From assembly GCA_029204225.1 (NCBI GenBank), contig CM055092.1, positions 43,417,245 through 43,481,244 of the forward strand: a stretch of DNA of 64,000 bases, written 5' to 3'. Numbering within the stretch: position 1 is the stretch's first letter; the number at the start of each line of letters is the position of its first letter. The DNA is from Diphasiastrum complanatum (Eukaryota > Streptophyta > Lycopodiopsida > Lycopodiales > Lycopodiaceae). The notes under the pieces are model-generated. The model did no database searches, was not told the origin of the DNA, and saw only the letters and a list, made by a program, of their open reading frames with translations. Positions 57,098-64,000 of the stretch are shown piece by piece. Both the position numbers and the translations under genes were made by a program.

Positions 57098-60000
57098 TTG
57101 GCTTTTTTTCTTCCCCTGTAAAATTGCTCATCACAAGTAGATTTTCAATTTGAAATTTCAAAATGTAAGATTCTTGCCATCCAATTTGCCACCTTTTGGA
57201 GGCATAAACATCCTTTTGATTCATTTTCAATAAATTGACTGTCCTTGTAATTCAACCTCCACAAGGAAATTCACAAATTCTTGCTTCAAATGACAGAGTT
57301 GACTTACCACCTTCATGCTTATATCTCCAATTATGTCTATATTTTGGATTGATTTTTTCTAACTAGAAAAATTATTGCTATTTCATAAAGGAAAAATAGA
57401 AATTTCAAGGCTAATTGAGATAATTTTTACATCTAATTACTTGCCAAACCGATGCACAATTTGGAAGTTGTCCCAATTGAAAATCTAGCCTCTTCTGTGT
57501 ATTGACTATGGACTTTGCGCCACTATATATGAATCATTTCTCTATATCCAAAAAGCAAAATAGACACACACATGTGCACGCCACACGCACACGCGCGTGT
57601 GCACAACACACACACACACACAAGCATAGACATTGAACCACATTCCATAAACCTTGAAAGAGCATAAATCACTATAGTATGAAATGAGAGTACAATAGAG
57701 GTTTAGTAGAAATCCCTAGAAGCCCTACAAGCAACAACTAAGCACTTCTATGCTACTCACATGGGCCACATGGGCTAACATAGGTTCATTACATTGCTAC
57801 GGTTGCACTTGGCACTCGAGATATGTTGAGTGTACTTTTTGCTAAAATCAATATTGTACATCTATAAATATTTGTAGTATTAATGTAGCAAGAGAATAAT
57901 TCACCCAAGCAATTTAGTTTGACATTAAATATCACTTAAGCTATCTTCACTTATAATGTTTTCTTAAATGTAGCTAGTTTGAATGAATTGTCTCAAATAT
58001 CAAAATTCGACATGGAGGTTAAAGGGGCTATAAAGACTACAAGTATGTTGTTAACTTTGTAGGGACACATAGGATACTTATAGTTATGTCTAGCATTATT
58101 GATAAGAAGAGAAGAAAAACACAACCAAATGTGTGTTTTGCAACTCAAAATTGTACATGAGGGATGTATTCTATTTTTCTCACATAAAAGTTGAGGGCTT
58201 AAAAAAGAAAGAAACTTAAAAGTGCATGTGAAATGTTAGTCTAAAACATTCATGATTGACCTAATTTTTCCTTTTGGAGGTTCATTTAGCCTCTACAAGA
58301 TAATCAATGAAAAAACATCATGCATCAAACATAAGATGATTGTCAAGCTTATTATTTGATTGAAAATGCACATTATTTACTAAATAATTCCTAATCAACT
58401 TATTGTACATTTGACATCATGTAAGAAAAAAACACCAATTATCTCTCTTTATCTACATGCTCACACACACACACACACACACATCTATTTTCAACTAGAT
58501 CTTCTTTGAATATAGTGCCTTATGCACTTACATGAACATCAATAAACTTGAGATGCACAATCATTGAACATGGAGTTGCAAGGATCCCAAATTACGAAAT
58601 GCATGCAATATTCACTATTCAAAGTTATGTCTCCCAAGTTTAAAAATATATTGACAAATATAAACTCGATGTATAAGTATCAAGGAAATAATACTTGACC
58701 AATAATTTTTCATGCCATGATTGAAGCAAGAGGCTATTTAAATGAAGAAATTTGAAAAGAAGCATAATCTTGATCAATATGCATGCTTCATGCCATGAAA
58801 ACTTGTAAATTTTCATGCGTGACTATCAATCATGATTGACTATTGCATGTTTTGCTAGTGTGTATAGTGCTCTACAATAATTTGCTCTTTTCTCCTTTTA
58901 GGTCTACTATAAGGTAAGCAAGCTTATAAAATGACTCATAATACTTATTATGCCTACTTATTTAGAAATTATATCATATCTCATCACTCTATTTGACCAT
59001 GGTAACATTTTGATGATATAGTATTGTATAGAATTTTAAGGATTCTAATCTTTATGACTCATGCTTATGTCACTAAAATGATAATATTCGTAGAAGATTC
59101 TTAGTCAATCATGTGTTGCACCCTCAAAAAGATCCACAATGAGATTGTTGATAATCATATATAATAGCTTTACAAAAGAATCATGTAGCTCAATTTGACA
59201 CTTTTTATGCCTATGATTTGGTGTAAATGGAATCTAATAGTGATAGACATGTGTTGGAGACAAATAACACAACCACTACTCCATTATGGGAGGGACACAA
59301 ATCACTTTTTAGTTGGAATTTGAAGGGCATGTTGTAGAACTATGAGGACACAATAGGTCACACCATTAAGGCCTTGAAGTTTGATAAAAATATGCCAAAA
59401 ATATAGAATTTGAATAATTTAATTGAAAAAAGGAAACTCAAAGGAAGATAAATTGTTTCATACATTATTTTCACCTATCTTGAGAAAGGAGGACATCTAC
59501 AAGACATATATTGGAGTAAGCTATGAGAAGCTCAAATTACAATATAATCTAGCCCATTATTTCATTGGGAACAAAAGGTGCCTCTAAAGGATGGAAAAAC
59601 TAATCATTGGGGAAAATCAAAGAGCCAAGATTTCATGTTTCAAATGTCTTCAACGTCCACTACAATGGTAATTTAACAACAAATTGAGGATAAGCTAGTG
59701 AACTTCATGAAATATTTGAATACAGACTCAAATATATACATAAATGGCCTACACATATGTGCATGAGGTTTTGTTAGCAAATTATGTGCCTTGTTCATAG
59801 TTTGAGCATAGCTGATTACATTAGGTCTAAAGTAGGATCTTAAATGATGTCTCCTATATATTAGGAGCCTAAAACAGAACAAAAAAACTAAATTTTTTCA
59901 CTCTCTCTAAGTTTTACAATCTACTTGCTCTCTTACCAAATGATACTTCTCTAAGCATAAATGTGGATAATGTTAGAAAACATTATTATAATGCTTCATA

Positions 60001-60676
60001 ACTGGTATGAACAAAGAAGAATACAACAAAGCATGGAAAAAGTGAGGTGTGACAAGTGTTTGGGGTCCAAAAGTGTTTATAGTGGTTGAATAATGATCAC
60101 CTAATGAATATAGACACTATTTTTAGAAATGAGCATTCTAGTATCATTGTTCATGCATGAATTTACCAACTATATAACTTCTTATGTGTACTTAGACTAC
60201 ATAGCAAAATTGGTAATTCCACAACCTCAACTATCTATAATACAAGCCATACTTATATCATAAAATTTGTTGCTATCTTATTCATATTGGTCAAAGCTTG
60301 ATCATAAGTGGTCAAATTTATTATGACACAAGAATGAACCCAATAGTGGCAAGAGCATAACATTGGAATGGAGAATATTTGTTGAGGATGGTTCATATCA
60401 TTTTTCTTTTGTGTTTATTGGATTTGTGGATTATCTTAGAGAGAGACTCTATTTCTGGTGAAAATTAGATATTGATATCTTGTATTGCTTTGTTGATGTT
60501 GTGTTTGACATATTTTCAACAAATGACATTTAACGAAGTAACGAAGATCATCATTTCACATTATTGCATCTGAAACCTAACTAAACCATGGTGTTACTAG
60601 ATGTAAGAATCAAATATATGTGTTGTTGAAGCGATGGCAAGGACGACGACTAATACCGAGGGAATGGCACACTGGG
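57098..60676. other. Long AT-rich stretch without recognisable genes
   Basis: No protein domain, LTR pair or RNA gene was recognised. It contains CA-rich alternating purine-pyrimidine DNA at 57563-57623 with a 16 bp palindrome, and an (AC)n tract near 58461-58482. Weak frames in 59200-59900 are not supportable. Confidence 0.5.
57563..57623. repeat. CA-rich tract with perfect palindrome
   Basis: Alternating purine-pyrimidine DNA with GCACACGCGCGTGTGC (57587-57602), a perfect 16 bp palindrome. Such sequence can adopt Z-DNA or cruciform structure in principle. Confidence 0.85.
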
Positions 60677-61199
60677 TTTTTTTTTTTTTTTTTTCCCTCA
60701 TAAAGACTAGCCATAGATTAATAATTTTATACAAGATACAAACTGAAATCTCAAAGAAATTAATTAGAGATAGATTAACTTATCAGCCTCTTTAAAAACC
60801 AGCAAGCGAAAATAAGAAAATCATCGTTCCCAAATTCCCTGTTATTTCTATCAAGCCAAATGTTCCAAAGGGTAATAACTCTAAGCCATTGCCAATAGGA
60901 ATTGGCAGTAGCATCATCAAACAAAATATCGGCCAGCAGTAAGGCGATATGGCTGAATCTTTTGAATTCAACATGAAAAGGTGCAATAAAAGATCAGCCA
61001 CTGAATTCCAATATGGAGCATAGCAATGGAAGAATAAGTGTGGCACGTCCTCAATTGATGTTTTGCATATAGAGCAGACATGCGACACATTGCCCCTATA
61101 TTTGTCACGAACAGGAAGAGCAAGCTGGAGGATTCTAAGGGAGAAAATGTGAAAGTACTGTACTTTAGGACCATAAATGGATCTACAAAAGATCCACAA
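60677..61199 (-). pseudogene. 3' end of a LINE retrotransposon (zf-RVT domain and poly(A))
   Basis: The minus-strand open frame 61199-60792 reads GPKVQYFHIFSLRILQLALP, then HVCSICKTSIEDVPHLFFHC. This matches the zinc-binding domain after RT in plant LINEs (CxxC...HLFFxC). Downstream an 18 base T run on the plus strand (60677-60694) is the poly(A) tail. It is strongly 5' truncated. No clear target duplication was found. Confidence 0.8.
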
Positions 61200-61849
61200 G
61201 AGTGATTGGATGCTTGCTTAACAATCTATCAAAAAACTAGACACAAAAAAGTTGATCTAGATTGGCAATTTGACAAACAACAAGCATTAACAATCAAAAG
61301 CATTGATCAACATTGAAATACGAGCCCACACATGTGTACTACAGGCTGTAGTACGGCCTTCAACCTGAGAAACAAGTATAAACTGATTTGGTTTCATTTG
61401 GATCACAAAAACTCAATGTACATAGTGAACTAGCTTGAGATTGTCAATGAGCTCCAAAAATTTTCTATCTACTCACTATGGAGAGAGGGAATACATAGCA
61501 AATTCGACTTCCTTCTTGAAGTTAGGTGGATTTCCAGCATGTAATAAGGAATTTAACTCACTCTCCTTGACCTAAAATGAAACCCTAGTCTATTTCCTAG
61601 AGTCATGCTTGGTAGATAGCTAGTTGGTCAAATTTTCACCTTAAATCTAGGATTTAGGTCCTATAAACTAGGAATCACTACCAAAATGACATGACCAACC
61701 CTATGGACTTGACCTAACCTACATTAGGAGTGGATTTCCACGTGGCATCTTGGCCTCACATGTGTGGAATCCACTTATGTACAAAATTTACATTATACTA
61801 CATGGTTTGTGATCAAGCTAGATTTGCCAATTTTTGGCAATTCTTCACA
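61200..61849 (-). repeat. 3' LTR of copia element N (outer boundary uncertain)
   Basis: It ends GGCAATTCTTCACA on the plus strand. The adjacent CTCCTCCTCAAA (61850 on) is a polypurine tract on the minus strand. The assumed length of ~650 bp follows that of the related A and B LTRs. The true left end next to the LINE was not seen. Confidence 0.55.
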
Positions 61850-62822
61850 CTCCTCCTCAAATTTAGCTTGATCTATCTACAACTCTCTTTCTAGATGAAT
61901 GAATGCTTTTAGAAGTGTCTAAAAAATCCAGCTACAAGCAAGGAACTTTTGAGACTCCAATAGAGAATGTTGTCCATGAAGGATCTTTCACCACCTCTTA
62001 GAGGATTCCTTACAAGATGTTCCACAAAGTGTCTATATACATGTAGCACACTTCAAAAACTATACATCATGCCAAGCCATGGATTCCAAGGCATTTTGTG
62101 CACTTGATAATACATCAATAAAAACTATCAAGTGCATAACATATTGTTGCCAAAGACATCTTGCCTTGCTTGATCCATATGATTGAGCCTAGATGACTCC
62201 ATCTTGATACTCATGGTTCTTCTTGGAGTCCTTGGGTCTTGAGCTTGCTCCTCCACTTGACTTGACTCCAAACCATCAATGAATTGAATAAGGTGTTTGA
62301 TCCAAAGGTGCTTCTTCAAGTTTACAAATCTTCCACTCTTGAAAGATCACATTTCCACCATTGACCAATTCTTTGGTTGAAAACAAGTAGATTCTATCTC
62401 TACTTGAAGAGCAAAACACTACCATTATTCCTATCATTGAAATATTATAATATTTGGTCCTTACATTGGAATGATCTTGCACAAAGCATTTGGACACAAA
62501 GATTTCCAAAGAAAATGATGTTTCATCTTTATGACTCTAATCAAACTATTACAAAAATAGTTATCCAATGAAATTGCTTTATCAACAACAAATGTAGATT
62601 TCAAAGCATCTCATTTCATTGTCTTGTCATACAAAGTAATAAACACCATGAATCTTAAGGTAATAAACAAGTCACCTCATGTCCTACTACTACTTTCCAA
62701 AACTAATTCAAAGACAGTAGACTCTCCAATGCTCACCACCCTTGCAAGATGCACACTTGAATGGACAATTTGCATGCAATTTGATGACTCGGCCATTGTC
62801 ATTGAGGACTCCCTTGGAACTC
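61850..62822 (-). pseudogene. Element N: integrase C-terminal remnant and linker
   Basis: The minus strand around 62509-62276 shows IYLFSTKELVNGGNVIFQEW, the equivalent of the VYIPSTNKVIVGRDVIFDE block of element B. It is followed by a linker and ALESMAWHD near the start of RT (about 62070). The integrase core, RT and RNase H are absent. Confidence 0.65.
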
Positions 62823-64000
62823 TCATGCTTTGAAGCTGATCCTCAAGATCTTCCTCCTTTTGATGCTCCTCCTCAATGCAAGCAAGATCACACTTTGCAC
62901 CAAGATCTCCTCTTGAGTGATCTCCTCCTTTGCCAAGCTCATTCTTTCAAAAGCAACACTAGCTTCCAACTTAACCAATCTTCCATGTTTAAATCCCTTT
63001 GCAATGCAAACATCATTCTTCAAGATGAAGCAAACACCATGCTTAAAGTGGACATCCAAACCACTTTCTAAGAGTAGACCAACACTAAGCATATTCTTGG
63101 TGATTGATGGCACATAAAGGACATTTTCTAGATCCATGCATTTTGAGGATTCTAGACACAAAGAGATGGTGTGGCACCATCTATCCTACACTCTTCATCA
63201 TTTGCAGTAAAGACAAACGTTTTAGCATGCATTGAAAGAGTGTAGGTTGAGGAAAAAGTCCTTTTCACAAGACATGTGGGAGCTAGCCCACTGTCGATCC
63301 ACCAATTGTCTCTTGAATTGCTATTGCTTGTTGGTGAGGATGTAGATGCCATCAAGAATACATCTGCTTCATCCTCCTCCTCCTCCTTTGCAAGGTTTCC
63401 GTGTTTGTCCTCCTCCACTTGTGCTCTTAGCCTCTTGTAGCATTCAGATGCATACTGCCCCTTCTTTCCACAAAAGAAGCATTTCTGCTTTGACTTGTCC
63501 TTTGAGCTTGATGCATCATCCTCTTCTTTGGCCTCCCTTTGGATGATTCTTCTTTCCATTGGTCTTCTTTTTGCCCTTGAATGAGAGATTGCTTTCTCAT
63601 CACCATCCTGCAAAGACAAGGAACTCATCCTAGAATTTGCATGGAGCATCCTACACTCTTCAGCCACTAATACACTATGAAGTTTTTCTATAGTTGGCAA
63701 AGTGTCTTGGATGGCAAAAACTTTGGACCAAATTTGCAAAGTCATCTTCTAGACCATAAAGGACAATTTGTACAAGCTCTCCATCATGAATCTTCTCTCC
63801 AATGGAAGCCAACTCCCTATTTAGAGACTTCATTTTGAGTACATAATCCTGTGCACTCTCCTCACTTCTCCTCATGCTTTGCCAAAATCTGATTTCTAAG
63901 CATAAGAACTCTAGAAGTATTGCTAGATTCATAGATTGATTTTAAAGACTCCCAAGCCTCTTTAGCACTAGTACATGCTGATACTTCTCTCAACAAATCA
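62823..64000 (-). pseudogene. Element N: gag and protease, running off the window
   Basis: The minus strand shows gag blocks (LLREVSACTSAKEAWESLKS, SRVLMLRNQILAKHEEK) and KSLNRELASIGEKIHDGELV. The zinc knuckle is CFFCGKKGQYASEC (His replaced by Gln). The protease WWIDSGLAPTCLVK is followed by LYVPSITKNMLSVGLLLESG (62823-63161). Frameshifts lie near 63880, 63740 and 63170. The gag wording places it in the A/B lineage. Its 5' end is outside the window. Confidence 0.82.

Overview
The window is plant nuclear DNA. It holds one complete, intron-containing host gene at the left end (a cellulose-synthase-like C glucan synthase, minus strand, 2135-6132). The remaining ~55 kb is almost entirely Ty1/copia LTR retrotransposon material at many stages of decay. 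I infer a land plant with a large, repeat-rich genome (fern, lycophyte or gymnosperm would fit). The exact lineage cannot be read from the sequence. Copia primer-binding sites of the initiator-Met-tRNA type (TGGTATCAGAGC) occur repeatedly on both strands.

Layout: 1-2134, 3' flank of CSLC with a tandem duplication and a (GA)n tract; 2135-6132, CSLC; 6133-7500, its upstream flank; 7500-11400, repeat-rich DNA with a tRNA-derived SINE-like copy and a ~1.9 kb foldback element; 11402-19854, an LTR with PBS (G), two broken minus-strand copia elements (F, E) and a plus-strand element (H) whose gag is fused directly to RNase H; 19855-25400, decayed fragments (I, J) and an unidentified degenerate coiled-coil region; 25400-29229, a decayed copia pol (K) and fragments L and M; 29230-37255, a relic of a Pif1-type helicase gene split by intact element A (31214-36785, target duplication GTCAT); 37396-50720, a three-level nest with B (40478-46131, duplication CATAG) inside C (39484-49166, duplication ATCCC) inside D; 51060-51660, a cluster of strong hairpins; 52140-52692, a GRP94/HSP90 pseudogene; 55240-57097, copia fragment P with a SINE-like unit that is itself split by a 522 bp insertion; 60677-61199, the 3' end of a LINE; 61850-64000, another copia element (N) running off the window.

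The most interesting observation concerns elements A, B and N, which share one gag lineage. None has a reverse transcriptase. A has LTRs differing at two positions by eye, an exact target duplication and a single open frame of 1030 codons in which gag and a zinc knuckle are followed by ~750 residues with no recognisable protease, integrase or RT. The last third of that region is homologous, in the same frame, to a segment occupying the RT position in B, between the integrase and RNase H. This is a shared, frame-conserved module of unknown function in recently mobile, non-autonomous copia elements. The second most interesting item is the Pif1-like helicase relic, which has a long N-terminal extension and lacks the motif usual in Helitron helicases.
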